Positions 23,603 to 31,791 of a stretch of 42,279 nucleotides of DNA are shown here, piece after piece. The position numbers were made by a program, and so were the translations under genes. Each line of letters opens with the position of its first letter. Position 1 is the stretch's first letter. Origin of the DNA: Clostridiales bacterium. Its GTDB lineage: Bacteria; Bacillota; Clostridia; Oscillospirales; QAKW01. A model generated the notes under the pieces. That model saw nothing but the letters and a program-made list of their open reading frames with translations. It was not told the origin of the DNA and did no database searches. The DNA lies in assembly GCA_003343605.1 (NCBI GenBank), contig QAKW01000030.1, positions 1 to 42,279 of the forward strand. Direction: 5' to 3'.

Positions 23603-24154
23603 ATGAAGGAATTATCGCTCAACATACTCGATATTACTTATAATTCGATTAAGGCACAGGCCACGGTGATCCGTATTACGGTTTCCGAGAGCACCCGGCA
23701 TAACTGGCTGAAAATCCGGATTCAGGATAATGGCTGCGGAATGGATGCTGCATTGCTTAGGCAGGTAACAGATCCGTTTGTTACCACCCGTAAAACCCGC
23801 AAAGTCGGGCTTGGCATTCCTCTTTTCAAGCAGAGTGCAGAAGATACCGGGGGCCGTTTTCAGATTGATTCCAAACCGGGGGAGGGAACCAGTGTGGAAG
23901 CGGTGTTTACGCTCAATCATCTGGACCGGGCGCCCATCGGAGATATGGCCAGCACGATGATCAGCCTGATTCAGGCGAATGATCAGATCCGGTTTATTTA
24001 TACCCATGAAACGGATACCGGTACTTTTGTTCTGGATACGGACGAGCTGCACGGGCAGCTTGGAGAGGTGCCGCTTTCCACACCGGAAGTGTTGAGCTGG
24101 ATCAGCGCATATATAAAAGAAAATCTGGACGAGATACAAGGAGGAACAATATAA
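23603..24154 (+). CDS. Histidine-kinase-like ATPase between hydC and the ferredoxin
   Basis: 183 residues. GHKL ATPase motifs: N-box around N-I-L-D-I-T-Y-N-S-I, G1 D-N-G-C-G-M-D, G2 G-L-G-I-P-L-F-K-Q, then G-E-G-T-S-V. No dimerisation/His domain and no transmembrane segment, so not a classic sensor kinase. The C-terminal half is unlike kinases (L-I-Q-A-N-D-Q-I-R-F-I-Y). Such an ATPase gene is known inside clostridial hydABC loci; role unknown, perhaps assembly or regulation. The ATG has no strong ribosome binding site, so coupling to hydC is likely. Its last codons hold the binding site of the next gene. Confidence 0.75.
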   Translation: MKELSLNILDITYNSIKAQATVIRITVSESTRHNWLKIRIQDNGCGMDAALLRQVTDPFVTTRKTRKVGLGIPLFKQSAEDTGGRFQIDSKPGEGTSVEAVFTLNHLDRAPIGDMASTMISLIQANDQIRFIYTHETDTGTFVLDTDELHGQLGEVPLSTPEVLSWISAYIKENLDEIQGGTI

Positions 24155-24155
24155 C

Positions 24156-24530
24156 ATGAAGTCTTTAGCGGAATTGCAGGCGATCAAAGAGAGAATGCAG
24201 AATAACGTGATGCTTCGCACCGGCGATGGCGAAGGGGTTACAAGGATCGTTGTGGGAATGGCAACCTGCGGCATTGCGGCGGGAGCCCGGCCGGTTCTGA
24301 ACGCCTTTCTCAAGGAAATTGAAGACCGCCATCTGCAAAATGTGATCTGCACGCAGACCGGCTGCATCGGCATCTGCCGGTATGAGCCGGTTGTAGAAGT
24401 CTTTACGCCGGACGGGGCGAAAACGACCTATGTGAAAATGACGGAAGATAAAGTGGGTAAGGTCGTTACCGAGCACATTGTCAATAATAAAGTGGTGCAG
24501 GAATTCACCATCGGTGCTTACGAGAAATAA
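24156..24530 (+). CDS. [2Fe-2S] thioredoxin-like ferredoxin of the hydrogenase locus
   Basis: 124 residues. The fold matches the thioredoxin-like [2Fe-2S] group: M-A-T-C-G-I-A-A-G-A-R-P-V, then C-T-Q-T-G-C-I-G-I-C near residue 70. Similar small ferredoxin-like genes sit between the NuoE-like and NuoF-like genes in many clostridial hydrogenase and Hnd loci (HndB-like). It probably passes electrons between subunits or is a free carrier. The SD AAGGAGG overlaps the previous gene's end. Confidence 0.75.
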   Translation: MKSLAELQAIKERMQNNVMLRTGDGEGVTRIVVGMATCGIAAGARPVLNAFLKEIEDRHLQNVICTQTGCIGICRYEPVVEVFTPDGAKTTYVKMTEDKVGKVVTEHIVNNKVVQEFTIGAYEK

Positions 24531-24545
24531 GGGGGATTTGAAACA

Positions 24546-26339
24546 ATGATTAGAAACCATATTTTGATTTGCGGCGGTACCGGCTGTACCTCCTCCGGTT
24601 CGCAGAGCGTAATGGAAGCGCTGAACGCCGAGCTGGAAAAAAATCATTTGCAGGATGAAGTAAAAGTGGTTATGACCGGCTGTTTTGGACTTTGCGCATT
24701 GGGGCCGATCATGATTGTTTATCCGGAGGGATCCTTTTACAGCCGTGTATCCGCCGAGATGATCCCTGAAATTGTTTCCGAGCATATCATCAAGGGCCGG
24801 ATTGTTAAAAAATATCTTTATAATGAAGTAGACAGCGGGGAAGATGCGGCGGTTCACGCCTCCCTGAATGATACAAACTTTTATAAGAAACAAAAGCGGG
24901 TTGCGTTGCGCAACTGCGGTGTAATCAATCCGGAAGTGATCGATGAATACATTGCCTATGACGGCTATCAGGCGCTGGGCAAAGTTCTTACGGAGATGAC
25001 ACCGGCCGAGGTGATTCAATGTATCAAGGATTCCGGGCTGCGCGGCCGTGGCGGCGGCGGATTTCCGACCGGCCTGAAATGGGATTTGGCTTCCCGCACC
25101 AAGGCAGATGTCAAGTATGTCTGCTGCAACGCCGATGAAGGGGACCCCGGCGCGTTTATGGACCGCTCTGTTTTGGAGGGGGATCCGCATGCGGTTCTGG
25201 AGGCGATGGCGATTGCCGCCTATGCGGTAGGGGCCTGCAAGGGCTTTATTTATGTGCGGGCCGAATACCCGATTGCTGTTCACCGGCTTCAGATCGCAAT
25301 TGGGCAGGCGCGTGAATACGGTCTGCTGGGCGAACATATTTTTGGAACCGACTTTAATTTTGATATTGAAATCCGGCTTGGCGCCGGCGCCTTTGTATGC
25401 GGGGAAGAAACCGCATTGATGACCTCGATCGAAGGAAACCGCGGTGAGCCGCGGCCGCGCCCGCCATTCCCCTCGGAAAAAGGTATTTTCGGGATTCCAA
25501 CAATGAACAATAATGTTGAAACCTATGCTAATATTCCGCAGATTATCCTGAAGGGCGCGGATTGGTTTGCCTCTATGGGGACAGAAAAGTCCAAGGGTAC
25601 CAAGGTATTTGCGCTGGGCGGAAAAATTACCAATACCGGCCTGGTGGAAATTCCGATGGGGACCACGTTGCGCGAAGTAATCGAAGATATTGGCGGCGGC
25701 ATTCCAAACGGAAAGAAATTCAAAGCGGCACAAACCGGCGGACCTTCCGGCGGCTGCATTCCGGCTTCTCTGATCGATACGCCGATCGACTATGATAATC
25801 TGGTGGCCATCGGCTCGATGATGGGCTCCGGTGGGCTGATCGTAATGGACGAAGACAACTGTATGGTAGATATTGCAAAATTCTTCCTGGAATTTACGGT
25901 AGATGAATCCTGCGGCAAATGTACCCCATGCCGGATCGGCACTAAACGGATGCTGGAATACTTAAACAAGATCACCTCCGGAAAGGCAACGCTGCAGGAT
26001 CTGGATGATCTGGAGGAGCTTTGTTATTATATTAAGGCAAACGCACTTTGCGGCCTCGGGCAGACCGCGCCGAATCCGGTTCTTTCCACGCTTCGCTACT
26101 TCCGCGATGAATATGAGGCGCATGTGGTTGAAAAGCGCTGTCCGGCGGGGGTTTGCAAGGATCTGATGCATTATGAAATTACCGATGACTGCAAGGGCTG
26201 CACCCTGTGCGCCCGGAATTGTCCGGTCAACGCCATTTCCGGCACGGTTAAAAACCAGCATGTCATTGATCAGGATAAATGTATCAAATGCGGCGTCTGC
26301 ATGAGCAAATGTAAATTTAAGGCCATCATCAGGAAGTAA
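24546..26339 (+). CDS. hydB: HydB/NuoF-like NAD(H)-binding hydrogenase subunit
   Basis: 597 residues in three parts. N-terminal thioredoxin-like [2Fe-2S] domain (C-G-G-T-G-C-T and T-G-C-F-G-L-C), the NuoF core with the FMN/NADH glycine loop G-R-G-G-G-G-F-P-T-G-L-K (about 165-176) and the cluster motif D-E-S-C-G-K-C-T-P-C-R-I-G (about 453), and a C-terminal pair of [4Fe-4S] motifs (C-K-G-C-T-L-C-A-R-N-C-P and C-I-K-C-G-V-C-M-S-K-C). It binds NAD(H) and FMN and is the proposed bifurcation site in HydABC enzymes. Full length. Confidence 0.93.
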   Translation: MIRNHILICGGTGCTSSGSQSVMEALNAELEKNHLQDEVKVVMTGCFGLCALGPIMIVYPEGSFYSRVSAEMIPEIVSEHIIKGRIVKKYLYNEVDSGEDAAVHASLNDTNFYKKQKRVALRNCGVINPEVIDEYIAYDGYQALGKVLTEMTPAEVIQCIKDSGLRGRGGGGFPTGLKWDLASRTKADVKYVCCNADEGDPGAFMDRSVLEGDPHAVLEAMAIAAYAVGACKGFIYVRAEYPIAVHRLQIAIGQAREYGLLGEHIFGTDFNFDIEIRLGAGAFVCGEETALMTSIEGNRGEPRPRPPFPSEKGIFGIPTMNNNVETYANIPQIILKGADWFASMGTEKSKGTKVFALGGKITNTGLVEIPMGTTLREVIEDIGGGIPNGKKFKAAQTGGPSGGCIPASLIDTPIDYDNLVAIGSMMGSGGLIVMDEDNCMVDIAKFFLEFTVDESCGKCTPCRIGTKRMLEYLNKITSGKATLQDLDDLEELCYYIKANALCGLGQTAPNPVLSTLRYFRDEYEAHVVEKRCPAGVCKDLMHYEITDDCKGCTLCARNCPVNAISGTVKNQHVIDQDKCIKCGVCMSKCKFKAIIRK

Positions 26340-26355
26340 AGGAGAGAGCAAAACA

Positions 26356-28113
26356 ATGAATTTAATAAACCTGACAATCGACGGCAACCCAATCAGTGTT
26401 CCTGCGGGAACCACCGTGTTGGAAGCCGCCCGGAAACTGCATATTGATATTCCGACCCTGTGCTTTCTGAAAGACATCAACGCCATTGGCGCCTGCCGGA
26501 TCTGCGTGGTGGAAAACAGAGTAAACGGCAATGGCCGCCTGGTTGCATCCTGTGTGTTTCCGGTTGCGGAAGGCATGGAGATTTATACGCATAGCCCGAT
26601 GGTGCTTAAGGCCAGAAGGCAGACGCTGGAATTGATTTTATCCAATCATGATAAGCGCTGCTTATCCTGCGTTCGTTCCGGCGACTGCGAGCTGCAGCGT
26701 CTTTGCAACGAGTATAAGGTAGAAAAGGAAGACGCATACGAAGGCGAGGTCAGCACCTTTGCTATTGATGATTCTGCTGTGCATATGACGCGGAATAATA
26801 ATAAATGTATTCTGTGCCGGCGCTGCGTAGCGGTTTGCGAGAAGATGCAGGCCGTATCGGTGATCGGCGCCAATGAGCGTGGTTTTGCAACGCATATCGG
26901 CTCTGCTTTTGAAGATGGGCTGGGGCTGACTTCCTGCGTTTCCTGCGGGCAATGTATTGTAGCATGTCCCACCGGCGCGCTTGCCGAACGGGACGATACC
27001 GATAAGATCTGGGAGGCGCTGGCTGATCCTACCAAGCACGTAGTGGTTCAGGTGGCTCCCTCTATTCGGGTAACGCTGGGCGAGGCGTTTGATATGCCGA
27101 TTGGAAGCAATGTGGAGGGCAAAATGGTAACTGCCCTGAAAATGCTTGGCTTCGACCGGGTTTTCGATACGGATTTTTCTGCGGATCTTACGATTATGGA
27201 AGAAGCAAACGAGCTGATCGAGCGGGTGCAAACCGGCGGAAAACTGCCGATGATTACTTCCTGCTCCCCGGGCTGGATCAAATTCTGTGAATATAATTTC
27301 CCGGATATGATTCCGCATCTTTCTTCCTGCAAATCTCCGCAGCAGATGTTCGGCGCGGTGATTAAAACCTATTATGCCGAGAAAAATAATCTGGATCCGA
27401 AGGATATTGTCAGCGTTGCGGTAATGCCCTGCACGGCGAAGAAATTTGAGGTTGGCCGTGAAGATCAGAGCGCCGCGGGCGTGCCGGATGTTGATATTTC
27501 TATTACCACCCGTGAGCTGGCCAGGATGATTAAACGTGCGGGTATCACCTTTACAAAGCTGGAAGACAGCACCTTTGATAATCCGCTTGGCATCGGTTCC
27601 GGCGCGGGCCTGATCTTCGGCGCTACAGGCGGAGTGATGGAAGCGGCCTTGCGTACCGCAGTGGAAACGCTGACCGGCCAGGAGCTGGGAAAACTGGAAT
27701 TTACGGATGTTCGCGGAACCGCCGGCATAAAAGAAGCTGCCTATAAGGTGGGTGATCTGGAAATTAAAGTGGCGGTTTGCTCCGGGCTTGCAAATGCAAA
27801 GGAGCTTTTAAAGAAGGTTCAGGCAGGGGAGGCGGATTATACCTTTATTGAGGTTATGGCCTGCCCCGGCGGATGTGTGAACGGCGGCGGCCAGCCCTTC
27901 CAGCCGGCTTCGGTTCGGAATTTTGAGGATCTGCGCGCAATGCGGGCAAAAGCGCTTTATGATACCGATGCTTCCATGAAGCTCAGAAAATCGCATGAAA
28001 ATCCGCTGATTAAGGATATTTATGCCAATTATTTGGAGCGGCCGGGCAGCCATAAGGCACACCAGATTTTGCATACCACTTATGTGGCACGCAATCGTTT
28101 TGGTGATCAGTAA
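26356..28113 (+). CDS. hydA: [FeFe] hydrogenase catalytic subunit HydA (trimeric, bifurcating type)
   Basis: 585 residues. N-terminal [2Fe-2S] ferredoxin domain (C-R-I-C near residue 50), His/Cys [4Fe-4S] motif (H-D-K-R-C-L-S-C-V-R-S-G-D-C), two [4Fe-4S] motifs (C-I-L-C-R-R-C-V-A-V-C and C-V-S-C-G-Q-C-I-V-A-C-P), then the H-cluster domain. L1 is T-S-C-S-P-G-W (301-307), with Ser304 in place of one of the two usual adjacent cysteines; L2 is M-P-C-T-A-K-K-F-E; L3 is E-V-M-A-C-P-G-G-C-V-N-G-G. With HydB and HydC it should produce or consume H2 using NADH and ferredoxin together. The maturases HydE/F/G are not in the window. Confidence 0.93.
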   Translation: MNLINLTIDGNPISVPAGTTVLEAARKLHIDIPTLCFLKDINAIGACRICVVENRVNGNGRLVASCVFPVAEGMEIYTHSPMVLKARRQTLELILSNHDKRCLSCVRSGDCELQRLCNEYKVEKEDAYEGEVSTFAIDDSAVHMTRNNNKCILCRRCVAVCEKMQAVSVIGANERGFATHIGSAFEDGLGLTSCVSCGQCIVACPTGALAERDDTDKIWEALADPTKHVVVQVAPSIRVTLGEAFDMPIGSNVEGKMVTALKMLGFDRVFDTDFSADLTIMEEANELIERVQTGGKLPMITSCSPGWIKFCEYNFPDMIPHLSSCKSPQQMFGAVIKTYYAEKNNLDPKDIVSVAVMPCTAKKFEVGREDQSAAGVPDVDISITTRELARMIKRAGITFTKLEDSTFDNPLGIGSGAGLIFGATGGVMEAALRTAVETLTGQELGKLEFTDVRGTAGIKEAAYKVGDLEIKVAVCSGLANAKELLKKVQAGEADYTFIEVMACPGGCVNGGGQPFQPASVRNFEDLRAMRAKALYDTDASMKLRKSHENPLIKDIYANYLERPGSHKAHQILHTTYVARNRFGDQ

Positions 28114-28127
28114 TCTGCTGATTCTGC

Positions 28128-28157
28128 AAAGAACCCTTCTTCGGAAGGGTTCTTTTT
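28128..28157 (+). terminator. Terminator after hydA
   Basis: AAAGAACCCTTC (28128-28139), TTCG tetraloop, GAAGGGTTCTTT (28144-28155), then more T. A textbook Rho-independent terminator with a stable C(TTCG)G loop. Confidence 0.93.
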
Positions 28158-28201
28158 TGTGAAAAAATGATACAATTTACATTTTTTTTACCAAATTCTT
28201 A

Positions 28202-28230
28202 TTCACAAAAACAAAAAGATAGTGTATAAT
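28202..28230 (+). promoter_or_regulatory. SigA-type promoter of the foldase gene
   Basis: TTCACA (28202-28207), 17 bases, perfect TATAAT (28225-28230); the start codon is 36 bases further on. Confidence 0.65.
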
Positions 28231-28265
28231 GAGATCATTGTATATTATTAAATGGAGGTTCAACC

Positions 28266-29810
28266 ATGGGTAAAGGACAACGGATCCGCGCCGCCCGCGC
28301 GGCCGAAAAAGAGGCGCAGAAAATTGAGGCGGTTAAAAAAGCCAAAAAGAAAAAGGCAGCGGTCATTACATCCTCGGCGATCGCCATTGTTATGGTGGTA
28401 TGCATCGCGGCAGGCCTGATTTATAATGCGATTTATTCCGCTTCCTACAGCCGCGGCGATATTCAGCGTAAGGCGATCGTGATGCAGACCGATCATTATA
28501 CGGTGGATGCGGCAATGATGTCTTATTTTTTCTATTCGCAGTATAATACGTTTGTCAATAACTATTCCAGCTATCTTTCCTATATAAATCTGGATACGGA
28601 AAAATCTCTGAAAAAGCAGGACAGCTCTTTTATGGAGGGCGGCGGCACCTGGTACGACTATTTTAAAAGTGAGGCCGGCAAGCAGGTGAAAGAACTGCTA
28701 TATCTGGCTGAGAAGGCCAACGAAGAAGGCCTTGAGCTGGATGATAATGACCAGCAGACGATTCAGAAAACACTGGATAATTATAAAACCTATGCTGCAA
28801 ACGCAGGATATGAAGATGAAAAATTCATCAGTATGGTATTTGGTACCGGGGTGAAAGAAAGCGATGCACGCAAATGCCTGGAGCTTACGGCGCTTGCGGA
28901 TAAATATTATCAGGAATACCGCGATTCGCTTCATTACACCGATGAAGAACTGGAAAGCTATTATAATGAAAATATAAATACCTATCGTTACGTAGACTAC
29001 TATAGTTATGCGGTCACCGCCAGCGATACCGGTAATTCCGACACTTATCCGGAAGCGGAAGCAAAGGCAAAGGAGCTTGCAGCGGTTACCAGCACCGATG
29101 CGTTCCGTTCCTGGGTAGAGAGCTACATGCGTTCCAGCGCAGAAATTACCGATGAATATACAGAGGAAGACCTCAATACTGATGTTCAAGACAAGCTGAA
29201 CGGGCTTGAAAGTAAAAAATCCACCTATTCCGAAAGTGATGAAGCCTCCGAATGGCTTTTTACAGAAGCAAAAGTTGGAGAGACCTATATCAAGAATGAT
29301 GAGAGCGGCACCTATACGGTTTATTTCTGCACGGCAGCGCCCTATCGTGATGAAGCTTTAACCCGAACCATCCGTGATCTGGTGTTTACCACTGCTACTT
29401 ATGAGACAAAGGAAGCAGCTTTGGAAAAAGCAAAAGAAGTAATGGTAAAGATGACGGAAGAGGGTCTTACGGAAGAAACCTTCCAATCCTATGCCGCGCA
29501 GTACAGTGAGAATACGGCTACTTCGGCAAACGGTGGTCTTTGCGAAAACTACAAGGAAAGTACCTTTGAAGGAAATATCGCAAAATGGGCGTTCAGCGAT
29601 GCGCGCAAAGAAGGCGATTTTGAGATTGTTGAACTCGATGACGGGCAGGCCATCTGCTATTATATCGGTGTTGGTATTCCGGCATGGAAATCAGATTGTC
29701 TCAGCGCCAAGAAATCCAGCGATTATGAAGCCGCATATGAAGAATGGACCCAAAATATTACGCTAACGGAAAACGAAAAAAATTACAGCAAGATTCCGGA
29801 TAACGTATAA
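28266..29810 (+). CDS. Membrane-anchored parvulin-like peptidyl-prolyl isomerase / foldase
   Basis: 514 residues. A Lys/Arg-rich cytoplasmic start is followed by one membrane segment (about 36-57), then a long outer part: a SurA/PrsA-like helical region (about 80-220), an inserted region and a parvulin-type domain (about 360-490) with A-N-G-G-L ... F-E-G-N-I-A-K-W-A-F and G-Q-A-I-C-Y-Y. The typical active-site H-I-L near the domain start reads I-R-D-L-V-F, so isomerase activity may be lost and it may work only as a chaperone for secreted proteins. No lipobox, unlike PrsA. Single-gene transcript between its own promoter and a terminator. Confidence 0.7.
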   Translation: MGKGQRIRAARAAEKEAQKIEAVKKAKKKKAAVITSSAIAIVMVVCIAAGLIYNAIYSASYSRGDIQRKAIVMQTDHYTVDAAMMSYFFYSQYNTFVNNYSSYLSYINLDTEKSLKKQDSSFMEGGGTWYDYFKSEAGKQVKELLYLAEKANEEGLELDDNDQQTIQKTLDNYKTYAANAGYEDEKFISMVFGTGVKESDARKCLELTALADKYYQEYRDSLHYTDEELESYYNENINTYRYVDYYSYAVTASDTGNSDTYPEAEAKAKELAAVTSTDAFRSWVESYMRSSAEITDEYTEEDLNTDVQDKLNGLESKKSTYSESDEASEWLFTEAKVGETYIKNDESGTYTVYFCTAAPYRDEALTRTIRDLVFTTATYETKEAALEKAKEVMVKMTEEGLTEETFQSYAAQYSENTATSANGGLCENYKESTFEGNIAKWAFSDARKEGDFEIVELDDGQAICYYIGVGIPAWKSDCLSAKKSSDYEAAYEEWTQNITLTENEKNYSKIPDNV

Positions 29811-29822
29811 ATGCTAAAAGTT

Positions 29823-29858
29823 AAAAAAGAGTGTGCATATTATGCACACTCTTTTTTT
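29823..29858. terminator. Bidirectional terminator between the foldase and PAP2 genes
   Basis: A-rich AAAAAAGA, GTGTGCAT (29831-29838), three-base loop, ATGCACAC (29842-29849), TCTTTTTTT. It works in both directions. The last codons and stop of the minus-strand PAP2 gene are the left-facing half of this hairpin. Confidence 0.9.
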
Positions 29859-30520
29859 GTTATTTTATAAAATAATTTTTTCCAGGGCACTTTATAGCTG
29901 ATCAGATAAAGGGGGACCGATAAAATCAACGCGCCGATTCCATCCAAGATCGAATGCTGCTTTACAAATACCGTTGATAAACAGATCAGAACGGTTAAAA
30001 CCGTAACTCCCGCGAGGGCCCAGCGGTGTTTCTTAAACCAGCTGTCACGCGCGAGGGCAATATTCATGCCAATGGAATTCAGGCAGTGAATACTGGGGAA
30101 AACATTATAGGGCGTATCTCCGGTTTGGAGCAGGCGAATCGCTTCGGTAAGGATATTGCTTCTGCCAAGTGTAGTATAATCGACCCGCAGTGTTTGATAA
30201 TTGGGAAAAATCATATAGATGATCAGGCAGATGGTCATGCCCGTGTATAGAAACGTACACATCCGTATAAATTCCGATCGGCTGCTGAAAAACAGAAAAA
30301 CAAAACCAAACGCAATATACGCAAACCATAAAAAATAGGGGATTACGAATATTTCCATAAACGGAATCATATCATCCAGCCCGCAATATATTTCAGTGGC
30401 ATTGGTTCTTTGCGGGGTGTAAATATTCAGCCAGCCGAACCAGGGCATATAGATCAGAAAATAAAGCAGCAGCCAGGCATGTGTATAGCTTCTTTTTTGA
30501 ACTGATAAACCTTTTGTCAT
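29840..30520 (-). CDS. PAP2-superfamily membrane phosphatase
   Basis: 226 residues with about five or six membrane segments. PAP2 motifs: F-P-S-I-H-C-L-N-S (the S-x-H box) and V-K-Q-H-S-I-L-D-G-I (H ... D box), as in the inositol-phosphotransferase/Aur1-like group. It could dephosphorylate lipid phosphates or transfer a phospho-headgroup; substrate unknown. It lies nine bases after the glycosyltransferase stop, so they are co-transcribed and may act on the same lipid-linked glycan. The stop lies in the terminator hairpin. Confidence 0.8.
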   Translation of the reverse strand: MTKGLSVQKRSYTHAWLLLYFLIYMPWFGWLNIYTPQRTNATEIYCGLDDMIPFMEIFVIPYFLWFAYIAFGFVFLFFSSRSEFIRMCTFLYTGMTICLIIYMIFPNYQTLRVDYTTLGRSNILTEAIRLLQTGDTPYNVFPSIHCLNSIGMNIALARDSWFKKHRWALAGVTVLTVLICLSTVFVKQHSILDGIGALILSVPLYLISYKVPWKKLFYKITKKECA

Positions 30521-30529
30521 AAAACTCCT

Positions 30530-31549
30530 CTAATTAAACTTGTAAATTTTGCTCACGATCCGGTAAGCCCGCTTTGTAACCGCGCGAACAAACTTATTGG
30601 TATGGCAATAGAATCCGGCCAGCGAGCGGTGGCGGATATGAGGATAAAGCGCCGGAACGGTTTCCCGAATATATTTCCAGTAATCTTCCAGTTTTTGAAG
30701 CGCTTCCGGGGAACCATCGAGACTCAGAAAGAGTGAAGAAATCAGCACCATCATACTGGCATAATTGATCATATACCGGTAAAGCTTTGGCCGGGTTTTG
30801 CGGATTTCAATCAGATCGTGTTTTTCCAGAATGATTTTGGAAACCAGGATCTGCTGGTCAACCCGCTTTATCATATTGGCTTCGCTGACCGACTGATCGG
30901 AACGGCCGATATAATAACGGTAAAAATCCGTATCACAATAATAGATCGTGTGAATCAGCGGCAGGGGTGAATAGAGATATACATTATCTACATAAAAAGT
31001 ATGAAGCGGAATTTGCAGGTCACATTCCCGCACCAGCTCGGTACGGTAAAAAACAGAATGCATGATCATATACCGGGTCATATCAAAATGACCGCATTCC
31101 GACCAGGTGAACTGGCGGTTCCGCGGGAAGATGCCGCGATAATGAATAGTATGCGGTTTTTTTCCTTCATGCTCGTAAACGTAATTGCAGACAATCAGAT
31201 CGAGCGGATTGCCTTTTTTCATAAAGCTTTCGATCAGATCCAATATTTTCTGCAGGGATTCTTCGTTTACCCAGTCGTCTGAATCAATTACTTTATAATA
31301 GATTCCCTCTGCAGCGGCAAGGCCGGCCATAATACCGGAGCCATGACCCCCGTTTTCTTTATGAATCACTTTTATAATATTTGGAAATTTTTCGCGGTAT
31401 TCATCTGCAATCTCACCCGTATGATCGGTAGAGCCATCATCTACCAAAATAATTTCCACCCGGCTGCCGCCGGTAAGCAGAGACTCGATGCAGCGGCGCA
31501 TGTAGTTTTCGCTGTTGTAGCAAGGGACAGCGAACGAAATCAACTTCAT
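30530..31549 (-). CDS. Glycosyltransferase family 2
   Basis: 339 residues. GT2 (GT-A fold) signatures: S-F-A-V-P-C-Y-N-S-E-N-Y-M at the start, I-L-V-D-D-G-S-T-D-H-T, H-K-E-N-G-G-H-G-S-G and V-I-D-S-D-D-W (the DxD-type motif). No N-terminal membrane segment; the later half is family-divergent, so donor and acceptor are unknown. It probably builds a surface or lipid-linked glycan with the PAP2 neighbour. Start ATG 31549 behind AAGGAG; a longer frame from 31621 would run through the structured leader RNA and is not chosen. Confidence 0.87.
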   Translation of the reverse strand: MKLISFAVPCYNSENYMRRCIESLLTGGSRVEIILVDDGSTDHTGEIADEYREKFPNIIKVIHKENGGHGSGIMAGLAAAEGIYYKVIDSDDWVNEESLQKILDLIESFMKKGNPLDLIVCNYVYEHEGKKPHTIHYRGIFPRNRQFTWSECGHFDMTRYMIMHSVFYRTELVRECDLQIPLHTFYVDNVYLYSPLPLIHTIYYCDTDFYRYYIGRSDQSVSEANMIKRVDQQILVSKIILEKHDLIEIRKTRPKLYRYMINYASMMVLISSLFLSLDGSPEALQKLEDYWKYIRETVPALYPHIRHRSLAGFYCHTNKFVRAVTKRAYRIVSKIYKFN

Positions 31550-31570
31550 ATATATTCTCCTTGTTTTTTG

Positions 31571-31743
31571 CCATCGATTGACAAGGGCAGGCACGGTTTT
31601 GACGGGCAAAACTGTTTGCACCTGCCGGCGATGTATTCTTGTGTGATTTTTGAATTTTGTGACACAGGCGGGCTGACGCCCATCAAGGCAAAAAGCGCCG
31701 AAAAGACACGCTGTCAGGCGTGTTTGCTCTTATCAATCGATGG
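31571..31743 (-). ncRNA. Structured leader RNA of unknown class before the glycosyltransferase
   Basis: Read on the minus strand, 31743-31729 pairs with 31585-31571 in a 15-bp closing stem. Inside are at least four helices: 31711-31706 with 31723-31718, 31673-31670 with 31681-31678, 31596-31601 with 31607-31612 (nested in 31586-31594 with 31618-31626), and CGCCG 31696-31700 with CGGCG 31626-31630. Where the plus-strand repeats mismatch (one in the closing stem, two in the 31586-31626 stem), the minus-strand RNA has G-U pairs, so the RNA strand is minus. No known riboswitch core was recognised. The glycosyltransferase start is 22 bases beyond the closing stem. The 31550-31787 stretch has no gene. 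Confidence 0.6.
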
Positions 31744-31762
31744 TAACATAATCGCTACATTC

Positions 31763-31791
31763 AGTCTACCATAATCCCGCTGTAAAATCAA
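31763..31791 (-). promoter_or_regulatory. Candidate promoter of the leader RNA-glycosyltransferase-PAP2 unit
   Basis: On the minus strand: TTGATT (31791-31786), 17 bases, TAGACT (31768-31763). The -35 overlaps the stop codon of the upstream ATPase gene. A start near 31756 would place the closing stem about a dozen bases into the RNA. The -10 is only moderate. Confidence 0.45.

Noticed and set aside
24165..25733. A 522-codon open frame on the minus strand across the ferredoxin and hydB genes
   Set aside because: It is antisense to clear hydrogenase genes, has no ribosome binding site or family pattern, and its composition is that of a shadow frame.
31571..31743. Miniature transposon (MITE) with 15-bp terminal inverted repeats
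   Set aside because: No target duplication flanks it, only one copy is seen here, and the mismatches become G-U pairs in RNA; a structured leader fits better. Genome-wide copies would revive the idea.
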